A stretch of DNA of 32,704 nucleotides from an uncultured Bacteroidaceae bacterium (GCA_905236985.1 CAJORF010000116.1:1-32704); one strand, 5' to 3'. Counted from the stretch's first letter, positions 15,619-27,670 are shown. The notes: generated by a model from the letters alone, not told the origin. Numbers and translations: made by a program.

Positions 15619-16960
15619 ACTCTGGGAAAAGAACTTCGCCCCTACTGCAGAGATCGAACGTTTCACTGTAGGTCGCGACCGCGAGTTGGATGTCTATCTT
15701 GCCCAAGGTGACGTGATCGGCTCGATGGCTCACATCACCATGCTCGAAAGCATCGGGCTGCTGACTGCTGATGAGTTGCAAGCACTCCTGACAGAGTTGC
15801 GCGTGATTTTGGCTGACATCCGTGCGGGTCACTTTGAGATTGAGGATGGAGTGGAAGATGTTCATTCTCAGGTGGAACTGATTTTAACGCGACGCCTCGG
15901 AGATATTGGCAAGAAGATTCACAGCGGACGCTCGCGCAACGATCAAGTACTGCTCGACCTGAAACTATGGACACGGCGGCAGTTGATAGAGGTCGTGGGG
16001 CTTGTCAAAGATCTCTTTGAAGAACTGCAACGACAGAGCGAACGCTACAAGGACGTGCTCATGCCTGGTTACACCCATCTGCAAGTGGCGATGCCTTCGA
16101 GCTTCGGTCTTTGGTTTGGTGCATACGCTGAGAGCCTCACCGATGATATGCTCTTCCTGCAAGCCGCTTACCGAATGGTCAACCGCAACCCTTTGGGCTC
16201 GGCTGCGGGCTATGGCTCGTCGTTCCCCCTCGACCGTCAGATGACCACCGACTTATTGGGCTTTGACTCGATGGCTTACAATGTGGTTTATGCTCAGATG
16301 GGGCGCGGCAAGATGGAGCGTAATGTTGCTTTCGCCTTGGCCTCAGTGGCGGGAACGGTAGCTAAGCTCGCCTTCGATGCTTGCCTGTTCAATTCGCAGA
16401 ACTTCGCCTTCGTGAAACTGCCCAACGAATGTACGACGGGCTCCTCCATTATGCCGCACAAGAAGAACCCTGATGTCTTTGAGCTCACTCGTGCAAAGTG
16501 CAACAAACTGCAGGCACTGCCCCAGCAGGTGACGCTCATCATGAACAATTTGCCCAGCGGCTATTTCCGCGACCTACAGATCATCAAGGAAGTGTTCCTG
16601 CCAGCCTTCGACGAGCTGAAGGACTGCCTACGCATGTGCGCGTACATTATTAGTAAAATGAAAGTCAATGAGCACATCCTCGATGACCCACGCTACGACT
16701 TGATGTTCTCGGTCGAGGAAGTCAACCGATTGGCGGCCAGCGGTGTTCCCTTCCGCGATGCTTACAAGAAGGTGGGGTTGGACATTGAAGCGGGCACCTT
16801 CCGCCCTGTCAAGGAGGTTCACCATACTCATTCTGGATCTATAGGAAACCTGTGCAACGACCGCATCGCTGTTCTCATGGACAGCCTGCTTGAAGGTTTT
16901 GCTTTCGAGAAGGTGGAGGCGGCGGAACGGAAACTCATTGAAGGAACAACTGTTGCTTAA
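15608..16960 (+). CDS. argH: Argininosuccinate lyase
   Basis: A 450-residue cytoplasmic enzyme that splits argininosuccinate into arginine and fumarate, the last step of arginine synthesis. The fumarase/aspartase-superfamily signature GSSIMPHKKNPD is at about 272-283 and carries the catalytic Ser. The substrate-binding SGRSRNDQV near 100-108 and TPICK-type YTHLQVAMPS are present. ATG 15608 (MATKLWEKNF) is the family start and overlaps the preceding stop by 11 bases; a TTG-type start further upstream would lie well inside the previous gene. Other arginine genes are not in the window. Confidence 0.96.
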   Translation: MATKLWEKNFAPTAEIERFTVGRDRELDVYLAQGDVIGSMAHITMLESIGLLTADELQALLTELRVILADIRAGHFEIEDGVEDVHSQVELILTRRLGDIGKKIHSGRSRNDQVLLDLKLWTRRQLIEVVGLVKDLFEELQRQSERYKDVLMPGYTHLQVAMPSSFGLWFGAYAESLTDDMLFLQAAYRMVNRNPLGSAAGYGSSFPLDRQMTTDLLGFDSMAYNVVYAQMGRGKMERNVAFALASVAGTVAKLAFDACLFNSQNFAFVKLPNECTTGSSIMPHKKNPDVFELTRAKCNKLQALPQQVTLIMNNLPSGYFRDLQIIKEVFLPAFDELKDCLRMCAYIISKMKVNEHILDDPRYDLMFSVEEVNRLAASGVPFRDAYKKVGLDIEAGTFRPVKEVHHTHSGSIGNLCNDRIAVLMDSLLEGFAFEKVEAAERKLIEGTTVA

Positions 16961-16991
16961 AGGTGTGTTCATCTCATTAACAATACTCTTG

Positions 16992-17612
16992 ATGAAACCT
17001 TTTCTTCCCATTATCATAGTATCAGGCGCTTCTCTTTGTAAGAGAGGTGCTCAGCGATGGGGGAGAATCCTTTTTAGTAACGTTTCACTTCTGATTGCTC
17101 TCATTTCCATCATTTCCTGTGCTGAGGCAGACACCACCTACTATCGTGGCGCACGCGTCAACTTCAGCTACTCTTACACCAATACCATCCCTGAACTGAA
17201 CAGTGCTTTAGGCAGTTATGGTGAGTTTTGCACGATACGCAGTGATGGCAGCAATTTTATTTTCACTGGTTTGAAGGGCAGCACGACGCGGCCTTTTACC
17301 GCTATTGAGACCCGTGTTCATCCTGCATTAGGGCTCAGTGGCCTCATCGTAGGCCTGCCTAACATTCCTGAATTGGGTGCCGATCAGCCGAGAGTGATGG
17401 CTTTCGATCTTTCCTGTCCCTGTTACGAAGAATTTGACACAACGCGCAACCTGACCCTCTTTGCTGGAGGCCAAGCCAGCTGCACACGCTGTGGCCGTAC
17501 CTACGACCTGAACAACCTTGGAATCGTCATCAAAGGCTCGTCAGGGCGCAACCTCTATCGATACCACGCCAGCTACAACCAGTTTGGCAATTCCCTTACT
17601 ATCAGTAATTAG
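16992..17612 (+). CDS. Unknown lipoprotein with Rieske-like all-cysteine domain
   Basis: A 206-residue protein I cannot assign to a named family. The only in-frame ATG near the N-terminus is at 16992. From there a long leader contains two hydrophobic stretches (3-15 and 33-41) and ends ISIIS-Cys43, a plausible lipobox. The C-terminal third has Cys142-Pro-Cys144, then 19 residues, then Cys164-Thr-Arg-Cys167-Gly with TyrAsp at 171-172. This follows the Rieske pattern CxH...CxxHGxxF/YD, but both His are Cys. A rubredoxin-like iron or zinc site is therefore possible. The ending, NNLGIVIKG then LYRYHASY, also fits the strands after a Rieske loop. It sits between argH and upp and is probably co-transcribed. 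Confidence 0.6.
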   Translation: MKPFLPIIIVSGASLCKRGAQRWGRILFSNVSLLIALISIISCAEADTTYYRGARVNFSYSYTNTIPELNSALGSYGEFCTIRSDGSNFIFTGLKGSTTRPFTAIETRVHPALGLSGLIVGLPNIPELGADQPRVMAFDLSCPCYEEFDTTRNLTLFAGGQASCTRCGRTYDLNNLGIVIKGSSGRNLYRYHASYNQFGNSLTISN

Positions 17613-17667
17613 ACTGCTTGTCTATCGCTTTTCACTCTTTCTCTTTCTTCTCATCATTTACCTTCTC

Positions 17668-18324
17668 ATGACTATTATTACCTTTTCCGAACAAAACTCC
17701 GTCATCAATCAGTATATGGCGGAGTTGCGCGACAAGAATTATCAGAAGAATCGTCTTCTCTTCCGCAATAACATCAAGCGCATTGGCGAGATGATGGCTT
17801 TCGAACTGTCCAAGACTTTGGAGTACAAACCCAAGACGGTCACTACCCCCCTTGGAACCCTCGACATTTCCGTGCCTAAGGATGACCTGCTCATCGCCAC
17901 CGTCCTGCGTGCTGGTCTGCCGTTCCATGAGGGCTATCTCCACGTCTTCGACAAAGCCGCCAATGGTTTTGTTTCTGCCTATCGAATGTACACCAACCGC
18001 GAGCACACCGAAGTAGGTATCCACACTGAATATATGGCAGCCCCCTCCTGTAAGGGAAAGACGCTGGTTATCGTAGATCCGATGCTGGCGACAGGTGGTT
18101 CTATGGCTGCCAGCTATGAGGCACTCGTGAAAACAGGTACTCCTAAGCACGTACACATTGCCTGCGTCATCGCTACCCCAGAGGGCCTCGATGTGCTCCG
18201 CGAGACACTGCCCGAAGATGCCATCGTATGGTGTGCCGCCATCGACCCCGGCATGAATGCCCAAAAGTATATCATTCCTGGATTTGGCGATGCCGGAGAC
18301 CTCTGCTTTGGTGAAAAGCTGTAA
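17668..18324 (+). CDS. upp: Uracil phosphoribosyltransferase
   Basis: A 218-residue cytoplasmic salvage enzyme that converts uracil and PRPP to UMP. The PRPP loop is VIVDPMLATGGSM near 130-142. RAGLPF (about 76-81) and the C-terminal uracil-binding region with GFGDAGDLCFG fit the family. The start at 17668 matches the family N-terminus (MTIITFSEQNSVINQYMAELRD; first ten residues are enough to fix it). Upstream in-frame codons read through a pyrimidine-rich leader and the previous gene and are not credible. With pyrE in the same direction, both de novo and salvage routes to UMP are represented in this run. Confidence 0.95.
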   Translation: MTIITFSEQNSVINQYMAELRDKNYQKNRLLFRNNIKRIGEMMAFELSKTLEYKPKTVTTPLGTLDISVPKDDLLIATVLRAGLPFHEGYLHVFDKAANGFVSAYRMYTNREHTEVGIHTEYMAAPSCKGKTLVIVDPMLATGGSMAASYEALVKTGTPKHVHIACVIATPEGLDVLRETLPEDAIVWCAAIDPGMNAQKYIIPGFGDAGDLCFGEKL

Positions 18325-18389
18325 GCCGACATTCCCTATGTCCATCGCTTTCAAACCACTTTCCTTAACTTACTCCTTCTCTATCCCGT

Positions 18390-21300
18390 ATGAAAAAGTC
18401 ACTGTTTGTGCTTGTCTGCCTGCTGGCGCACTTTTTTAGTTGTATGGCTCAACAACGTCGCCCCGTCGATTCCCAACATCCGTTGTGGCTGATCCACGTT
18501 GATGTCTGGTACAAGGCCGATCCGCAGAAAATCATCGACCTCATCCCCGAGGATATTCGTCCATACGTCTGTCTGAACCTCTCCCTATCCTGCCAGTACG
18601 ACAAGGAGAAGAACGTTTATAAGATGCCGCACTATGCCTTCCAGACCTATCGCTCATGGGGCACTGTGTGCCAACAGAATGGAATGTGGTTCACCTGCCA
18701 GCCAGCCAGCGGCGGCCACACGCACATTCAGGATGACGATTTAGCGACATTCGAGTATTTCTTCAAATATTTCCCCAACTTCCTTGGATGGAACTATGCC
18801 GAGCAGTTCTGGGGCTTCGACGAGTCGGGCGACAAGAGTTCCAGCTCGCAGACATCGCGATGGGAGTTGTTCGCCAAGTTGGTGGAGATGTCCCATGAGT
18901 ACGGCGGTTTCCTCACCGTGTCCTTTTGCGGTAATATCTGGAGCCATCCTCTCAACCCCATCGGTGAGATGAAACGGAACAGTAATCTGCTCAATGCCTG
19001 CCGTCAGTATCCCGAAGCTATCCTCTGGCTTTACAAATACACTACGTCCAGCTGTTTCTACAACAACGAGAGTGTCACCTTCGGTCCTTTCATCGCAGGT
19101 CTGGCCAAGAACTATGGTGTACGCTACGATAATTGCGGATGGAATGGCGCTCTTAGCGGCGTTTTGGGTGATGGAAACGGCAAGAAATACCCTGCAGCAG
19201 CTGGAATAGGAACAGTCATGGAACAGACGTGCGTCAATGGAGGTGCTGTATGGGACGGTCCAGAGTTGACTTGGAATCAGGAATGTTTCCATGAAATCAA
19301 CCAGACAACCGTCGATGGCTATACACGTCGAAACTGGGAGCGATTCCCCAACATGAACGGTGTGTGGATTGATATGTTCCGCAAGATCCTTGATGGCACA
19401 ATGTATATTCCTACGCGCGAAGAGGTGGTGGAGAAAACCAAGATTGTCATCATCAATAATGTCAATAGCGGCAATGATGAACAGAAATATGCCACTTGGG
19501 GCGACCTTTACGACGGCGTTTACAAGCAGAACGACCCCTTCAACAAGGGCGACGGACGCTGGATGAATAATTTCTGCTATTTCAAGAGTACTGGTCGCTA
19601 TGGCACAATACCCATGGTGGTGGAACTGCACGATGACCTCGCCAAGGCCATTCCTGTCCAGGTCAGGAAATCCAACTATAGCTCCCGTTGGAGTACCATT
19701 GCCCGCAAGACAGCTGATTTCGATAAGCAATACCCCGAGGTATCCAAGGGCGATCTCTTCGTCAACCGTTTTCGCAACCAGTTCGTCACCTACACTCCCT
19801 ACTCCTATCTCAATGCCAAGACCAGAGCTTCGGCTGTGATTCCTATGCAGTACAATACTTGTGATTCGATGAAGCTAGACTACGACAAGCTCTCATCAGG
19901 TATCGTGCACGAATATGCCGACCGTCTGGACTTCTACCTCAACAACTACCGCAACGACACGACAGCACTGCGCTCAGACACCATAATCATCTATGGTGTG
20001 GCTTCTGAACCCTCCTACCAGATGACCCGACATGACACAGGCAGGGGTAATGCTACCGCCGTCTATAATGCTGAGGCCAAGACATACAAACTCACCGTCA
20101 AACACTGTGGGGCCGTCGATATCACATTGCAATGTGCTGGCACTGCTGAACGCGATGCCACACTGCCTGTTGTTGGATACACAGCCCTGTCCGTCCCCCA
20201 GATTCCAGAACCCTACCGAGGTGAGATTATCATTGAGGCCGAGGATATGGATTTCCGCAGCGTTAAGAACTGCACGACCGATCCGTATAATTTTTATCCC
20301 TCCGTCATTGGACATTCCGCCAACGGCTTTGTAGATATGGGAACCTCCACTTCTGGCGCACTCCGCCACCAGATTACGCTGCAATCGCATCAGGCTGGTG
20401 CATACGTCATCTCCGTGCGCTACACCTGCGACTCCAAGGCTGGTGATCTCACCTTGAGCGTCAATGGTTCTACACATACCGCTAGATGCGATCAGACAGG
20501 AGTCAATGAGTGGCGCTATGCCACCGTTGAAACCGCTCTCAACGAAGGCAAGAATACGCTTCTCGTCAGGAACACCGGCAGACTGCCCATGTACATTGAC
20601 CAAGTCATCTACCGTCCTACTGATGTGGCACCATCCACATTTAATATAAATATCCGCGAAGCCGAACATGGCGCGTTGACCACAGACGTGACGGAATCAC
20701 CTGAAGGGGAAATCATTACCCTCCATGTCCAAGCCGATGAGGGCTATCAGTTGAAAGAAGTACGCGTTGTCAACTCTGTATTCTTCTCGCAAGATAAGCG
20801 ATTGGATATCAGGACCCTCGATGCCGAGACAGGGACGCTGACCTTCGTGATGCCCAATGATAACGTGACGCTCCAGCCCGTCTTTGCGGATGGCGATACA
20901 ACCTATGGGTTCAATCTCGACACCGCTGGTACCGGAACCATTCCGGATGGATGGATTTGCACGCAGGAAAACAATGAAGAACATGCCTATCCCAATTCAT
21001 ACACTCAAGGCGCACGCGTTTTTGTCGGGTTCAATGGTTATCAGGGTAGGGCACTCTACTGGCGCAATGGAATGGCAGAATATGGCCGTCAAGAAGCATT
21101 TCCACTGACCCTTCAGACAGGCACCTATAAGCTTTCTTACGCTATGGCAGCCTGGAAAGGCTCTCCAAGCTACAAGGTCAGCATCGTCAATGCCACTACC
21201 AATCAAGCCGTGGCAACCTCCTCCACCTTCACTGCCTCTCCCAACGTCAATGGCAGTACTTCTGGCAATGTTTCTTCTTCCCAACTCCGTACGCTCGACT

Positions 21301-21551
21301 TCACCATCTCGGAAGGTGGTAAATATATCCTTCGCTTCTCGGATGCTACATCAGGCAGTGGCCTCCATGAGTTCCTGCTCCTGCAAGCCCGAATCACCAA
21401 TACCACTCCTGTGGCCATCGACCAAGTCCTTGCTGACGGTCATCCAGTGGCTATCTTCGATGTCTCAGGACGTCGCGTCGCCACCCTCCAACGTGGTCTC
21501 AACATTGTACGTCGTCGCGATGGCTCCACCCATAAGGTGCTGCTGAAATAA
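18390..21551 (+). CDS. Secreted multimodular GH98 enzyme (probable glucuronoarabinoxylan endo-xylanase)
   Basis: A 1053-residue exported protein. Signal peptide about 1-20. GH98 catalytic part about 28-340, recognised by HPLWLIHVDVW, DPQKIIDLIPEDIRPYV and GWNYAEQFWGF. Acidic residues Glu138, Asp247 and Glu292 lie at plausible catalytic positions (inference). A GH98 C-terminal region spans about 350-600. A CBM6/35-like sandwich (about 611-743, IIIEAEDM), an InlB-like repeat (about 750-835), another beta-sandwich (about 838-1002) and a short sorting-like tail (1010-1053) follow. GH98 includes blood-group endo-galactosidases and a Bacteroides xylanase acting on highly decorated xylan. The xylanase neighbours favour the latter. 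It follows upp by 65 bases with no clear promoter box between them. Confidence 0.82.
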   Translation: MKKSLFVLVCLLAHFFSCMAQQRRPVDSQHPLWLIHVDVWYKADPQKIIDLIPEDIRPYVCLNLSLSCQYDKEKNVYKMPHYAFQTYRSWGTVCQQNGMWFTCQPASGGHTHIQDDDLATFEYFFKYFPNFLGWNYAEQFWGFDESGDKSSSSQTSRWELFAKLVEMSHEYGGFLTVSFCGNIWSHPLNPIGEMKRNSNLLNACRQYPEAILWLYKYTTSSCFYNNESVTFGPFIAGLAKNYGVRYDNCGWNGALSGVLGDGNGKKYPAAAGIGTVMEQTCVNGGAVWDGPELTWNQECFHEINQTTVDGYTRRNWERFPNMNGVWIDMFRKILDGTMYIPTREEVVEKTKIVIINNVNSGNDEQKYATWGDLYDGVYKQNDPFNKGDGRWMNNFCYFKSTGRYGTIPMVVELHDDLAKAIPVQVRKSNYSSRWSTIARKTADFDKQYPEVSKGDLFVNRFRNQFVTYTPYSYLNAKTRASAVIPMQYNTCDSMKLDYDKLSSGIVHEYADRLDFYLNNYRNDTTALRSDTIIIYGVASEPSYQMTRHDTGRGNATAVYNAEAKTYKLTVKHCGAVDITLQCAGTAERDATLPVVGYTALSVPQIPEPYRGEIIIEAEDMDFRSVKNCTTDPYNFYPSVIGHSANGFVDMGTSTSGALRHQITLQSHQAGAYVISVRYTCDSKAGDLTLSVNGSTHTARCDQTGVNEWRYATVETALNEGKNTLLVRNTGRLPMYIDQVIYRPTDVAPSTFNINIREAEHGALTTDVTESPEGEIITLHVQADEGYQLKEVRVVNSVFFSQDKRLDIRTLDAETGTLTFVMPNDNVTLQPVFADGDTTYGFNLDTAGTGTIPDGWICTQENNEEHAYPNSYTQGARVFVGFNGYQGRALYWRNGMAEYGRQEAFPLTLQTGTYKLSYAMAAWKGSPSYKVSIVNATTNQAVATSSTFTASPNVNGSTSGNVSSSQLRTLDFTISEGGKYILRFSDATSGSGLHEFLLLQARITNTTPVAIDQVLADGHPVAIFDVSGRRVATLQRGLNIVRRRDGSTHKVLLK

Positions 21552-21586
21552 TCTTTGAGATATTTTTTGAAGCAAATGAGACATGA

Positions 21587-23914
<2,328 letters not shown>

Positions 23915-23963
23915 TTGATCCGTCAAAACGAATATCATCAGAAGAACAAACTAATCGTCTCAA

Positions 23964-26900
23964 ATGAAAAGGCTAACTCTATTCTCTCTGGCACTCCTCT
24001 CTGTGACTATGATGACAGCTCAGAAACGTGATGTGCCAACACATTTGGAGAAACCATTGCCGCCGATACATGTCGAGGGCAAGTGGCTTGTCGATCCACA
24101 CGGCAATCACGTCGTACTTCATGGAGTGATGGACACTCCCAGTATGTGGTTTAACGGCTACGATGATGACTCTGGCCATCATAGCTATTGGTCTGGAGGA
24201 TATAATAGCACGGGCGTCTCTAACTGTAAGAAATATTTCAATAAGGTGTTTACTGCCCTTGAGCAGTGCAAGTGTGATGTGTTCCGCCTGCACATGGATC
24301 CCGCATGGACCAACGACAACTCTTACACTTACGCCATTGGTGCTCAGCAGCCAGATGACATTGGAGGCGAAGCCAACATCAAGCACTTCAACCCCAATCG
24401 TCTCAAGACCTATTTGAAAAGTCTCTTCTTCCCCCTCGCCAAGGATGCGATGAATCATGGGATGTATGTCGTGGTGCGCCCACCTGGAGTGTGTCCTGGT
24501 GACTTGAAAGTGGGCGACTACTACAATCAGTACCTCATGCAGGTCTGGGATCTCTTCACACAGAACGACTCTATCAAGAAATATGCAGGTCAGATCAGCA
24601 TCGAGCTCGCTAACGAACCCGTCTCACTGAAGAATGCCAATGGTCAGGACGATGCGGCTGCGCTGCACGATTTCTTCCAGCCCATCGTCGATAAGATTCG
24701 TGCCAATGGTTTTTCGGGTATCGTCTGGGCTCCAGGTACGGGTTGGCAGGCCAACTACACCAGCTATCAGACCTTCCCCATCGAAGGTCCCAATATTGGC
24801 TATGCCGTCCACGACTACTGCGGATGGTATGGCAGCAGTGATAGCACTCCTAGCCCTTCTACAAAGATTCAGAACTTCCATAATCAGGTACCTGTTGTCG
24901 ATACCAATCCCATCATCATTACCGAGGTCGATTGGAGCCCCAAGAAGGAAGGCACAGGACACTACAATGAGCATGGAGACTGGGTGGAGAGCAACTGGGG
25001 CACTTGGGCCACAGGTTCCACTTCCAAGTGGGGTAAGGCTTACAAGGCTTGCCTCGATCATTATGGCAATATTTCCATGACGCTCTCTGGAACTCACTGC
25101 CTCATCGACATTCCCACATTATTGGCTACTGGGGAAGTTGTGCCTAACTTCGACGGCATCGAGGAAGCCTGTGCCAAGGCATGCATGGACTGGTACGCCG
25201 AGTACTACGAGAAGGATTGGGCACATCCCGACTTCAAGAACACGAGCACAGGCGACGCAGGTAATGGAAAGTACAACAACCCTGTCATCGCAGCCGACTT
25301 CCCCGATCCCGATGTCATTCACGTGGGCGACACGTATTATATGGTCTCCACTACTATGCACCATTTCCCGGGTGCTACCATTCTCAAGTCTAAGGATCTT
25401 GTCAATTGGGAATACTGCGCGCAGCCTTTGACACAGCTCGCTGACAATGACCGCTACAACCTCCTCAATGACCAGAACGCCTATGCTGCTGGTATGTGGG
25501 CCTGCGCCATGACCTATCACAACGGCACCTTCTTCATCCTCATCAACGGTAATGATGCCGGTGGCTTTATCCTCTCTGCGACTGACCCCGAAGGACGTTG
25601 GGAGGCTAAGAAACTCTCTCGCGGATACTACGATCCTGGTATGCTCTTCGACAACGGCAAGGTTTATGTCGTCTGTGGTATCGGCAATATCCACATGTGC
25701 GAGCTCACCGAGGACTTTGAGTTTGTCCAGGAACAGACCGTCATCAGCGATAAGAGCGGACTTGAAGGTTCACATCTTTACAAGATAGGCAACTACTACT
25801 ACATCTATGCCACCTATGGTGGCTGGCCCTCTGGACAGGCTATCTTCCGCTCACAGAACATCTTTGGTCCCTACGAGGAGAAGATGCTCGTAGAGAAGAC
25901 CATCAATGGCCAGCCCAACACCGTTCACCAGGGAGCACTCATCGAGACAGAGACCGGCGAATGGTGGACAATCCTGCAAGAGGATAAGGGATGCCTCGGA
26001 CGATTCCCTAACCTGCAACCTGTCAAATGGACGAACGACTGGCCTGTCGTAGGCAATAATGGGGTGCCTTACACCTCACTGAAGAAGCCTAAGACCGCTA
26101 ACTGCACTACACCGCGCCGACCACTGCCCACCAACGACAACTTCCGCAGCTATCCGCTCGGAATGCAGTGGCAGTGGAACCATAACCCCGATGACGGTGC
26201 TTGGACCCTCTTTGCACGACCGGGATGGTTGCGTCTGAAGACCACAGGAGCTGTCACACGTCTGACACAGGCCCGCAATATGCTCACCCAACGTATTTTT
26301 GCCTTCGAGGACCGTGTGTCGAAGGGAACCATAGCCCTTGACGTCAGCAATCTTCAGGAAGGCGACTATGCTGGTATCAGCATCTTCCAGGATCCTTACG
26401 CTATGCTCGCTGTGCGCGTCAAGGATGGTCAGCGTCAGCTTATCTGGCGCGAGGACACTCTGCGCACGAGCAGCAGTTTCACGCCCTCTGAGCAGGTCGT
26501 TGATGCAAGTATCCCCGATGTAGTCTATCTGCGTGCCACCGTCTCGTACCAGACCAGCAAGACGCAGTTCTACTATTCCTTCGACAATAGCACCTTCCAG
26601 CCCATTGGCGGAGAGACGAAGCTAGGCTTTAACCTTACCGTGTTTGTCGGTGCGCGTTTCGGACTCTTCTGCTTCGCCACCAACGAAGAGAGTAGTGGCT
26701 ACGCTGACTTCGACTGGTTCACCACTGAGGATGACTACGACGAGAGCTACTATTATCCCGACACCTTCGAAGGCTTCAACGAAGATATGCTTACGGCACA
26801 GGATCTCACACTCGACAAGGACATTATTGAGATCATGATAGGCAACAATACTACGCTGCAACTGAAAGCAACCTTCCGCGACGGTCACACCGAAAATGTG

Positions 26901-27653
26901 GCATCGCAAGCCAAATATTCGCTCAGCGCCGACAATATCATCAACGCCGCGCGAGGACAGCTACGAGGATTGCGTGAGGGCATCGTAGAAGTCACAGCCA
27001 GCTATACCGACGTACTTGGCAATGTACTCACCAAGACCTTCACCGTGCGCTCTTCCTTCTTCCCCTTCGGCAAGGAGTACATCAAGACCAATTTCTTCTC
27101 AGAAGGAACGTACACCGAGAGCACACATACCTTCAAGCCTGGTGAAAATGGTCAGATGGGATGGGAATATTCCAATGGAGCTGACTGGTCGAACTATAAA
27201 TACCTCGTCATCAAGCTCACGAAGACAGCCAGCGGTGCACATCTCAACATATTCACTGCGGGAAGTATATGGTCTGACTGCTGTGCTGTGCCTAATTCCG
27301 AGAATGCAAGTTTTGGTTCCAGAAAGCAAATTGTGCTCGATCTGACAAAAGCCAAGTACACTTCTGGAAACAAAAAGGGCCAAGCACTCGACCCCACCAA
27401 CATACGCATTGTCAGCTTCTGGTCTAATCGCGGCACTATCGTTGTCGATGATATGTACCTGACCAACAACGACGATTATTCGCGCGAAGAAACAGATGCT
27501 GTTGAGAATGTAGAATCTGGAATCACTACTGAACCAGTTGATGTCTATACACTTGCTGGCACGCTTGTGCGCAGACAGGTGGAGCCTGCCAAGGCACTCC
27601 AGGGCCTCAAACCCGGCATCTACATCGTTGGCGGACGAAAAGTGAAGATCTGA
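23964..27653 (+). CDS. Secreted GH5-GH43 fusion with Ig-like, CBM-like and tail modules
   Basis: A 1229-residue exported protein. Signal peptide about 1-19. GH5 barrel about 35-415, with acid/base Glu218 in IELANEP and nucleophile Glu321 in IIITEVDW. GH43 subfamily 12-like propeller about 437-710, with Asp448 in FPDPD, Asp557 in YYDPGM and Glu601 in GLEGS. Its C-terminal sandwich (about 722-945) has WNHNP and RPGWLRLKT, as in the stand-alone GH43 at 4317-5924. A bacterial Ig-like (Big_2) domain (about 957-1040), a CBM-like sandwich (about 1045-1178) and a sorting-like tail (about 1190-1229, GIYIVGGRKV) complete it. It probably pairs backbone cleavage with side-chain or xylose removal. The GH5 specificity (xylan, glucan or mannan) is not fixed. 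Confidence 0.92.
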   Translation: MKRLTLFSLALLSVTMMTAQKRDVPTHLEKPLPPIHVEGKWLVDPHGNHVVLHGVMDTPSMWFNGYDDDSGHHSYWSGGYNSTGVSNCKKYFNKVFTALEQCKCDVFRLHMDPAWTNDNSYTYAIGAQQPDDIGGEANIKHFNPNRLKTYLKSLFFPLAKDAMNHGMYVVVRPPGVCPGDLKVGDYYNQYLMQVWDLFTQNDSIKKYAGQISIELANEPVSLKNANGQDDAAALHDFFQPIVDKIRANGFSGIVWAPGTGWQANYTSYQTFPIEGPNIGYAVHDYCGWYGSSDSTPSPSTKIQNFHNQVPVVDTNPIIITEVDWSPKKEGTGHYNEHGDWVESNWGTWATGSTSKWGKAYKACLDHYGNISMTLSGTHCLIDIPTLLATGEVVPNFDGIEEACAKACMDWYAEYYEKDWAHPDFKNTSTGDAGNGKYNNPVIAADFPDPDVIHVGDTYYMVSTTMHHFPGATILKSKDLVNWEYCAQPLTQLADNDRYNLLNDQNAYAAGMWACAMTYHNGTFFILINGNDAGGFILSATDPEGRWEAKKLSRGYYDPGMLFDNGKVYVVCGIGNIHMCELTEDFEFVQEQTVISDKSGLEGSHLYKIGNYYYIYATYGGWPSGQAIFRSQNIFGPYEEKMLVEKTINGQPNTVHQGALIETETGEWWTILQEDKGCLGRFPNLQPVKWTNDWPVVGNNGVPYTSLKKPKTANCTTPRRPLPTNDNFRSYPLGMQWQWNHNPDDGAWTLFARPGWLRLKTTGAVTRLTQARNMLTQRIFAFEDRVSKGTIALDVSNLQEGDYAGISIFQDPYAMLAVRVKDGQRQLIWREDTLRTSSSFTPSEQVVDASIPDVVYLRATVSYQTSKTQFYYSFDNSTFQPIGGETKLGFNLTVFVGARFGLFCFATNEESSGYADFDWFTTEDDYDESYYYPDTFEGFNEDMLTAQDLTLDKDIIEIMIGNNTTLQLKATFRDGHTENVASQAKYSLSADNIINAARGQLRGLREGIVEVTASYTDVLGNVLTKTFTVRSSFFPFGKEYIKTNFFSEGTYTESTHTFKPGENGQMGWEYSNGADWSNYKYLVIKLTKTASGAHLNIFTAGSIWSDCCAVPNSENASFGSRKQIVLDLTKAKYTSGNKKGQALDPTNIRIVSFWSNRGTIVVDDMYLTNNDDYSREETDAVENVESGITTEPVDVYTLAGTLVRRQVEPAKALQGLKPGIYIVGGRKVKI

Positions 27654-27670
27654 ATTTGAAACAGGACATA

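Noticed and set aside
17518..17667. 50-codon N-terminal extension of upp
   Set aside because: The extension overlaps the preceding gene and a pyrimidine-rich leader; the family N-terminus begins at 17668.
18741..19730. Long minus-strand open frame (about 330 codons) opposite the GH98 gene
   Set aside because: It lies entirely inside a well-supported GH98 gene, shows no family motif, and its composition follows from codon bias on the other strand.
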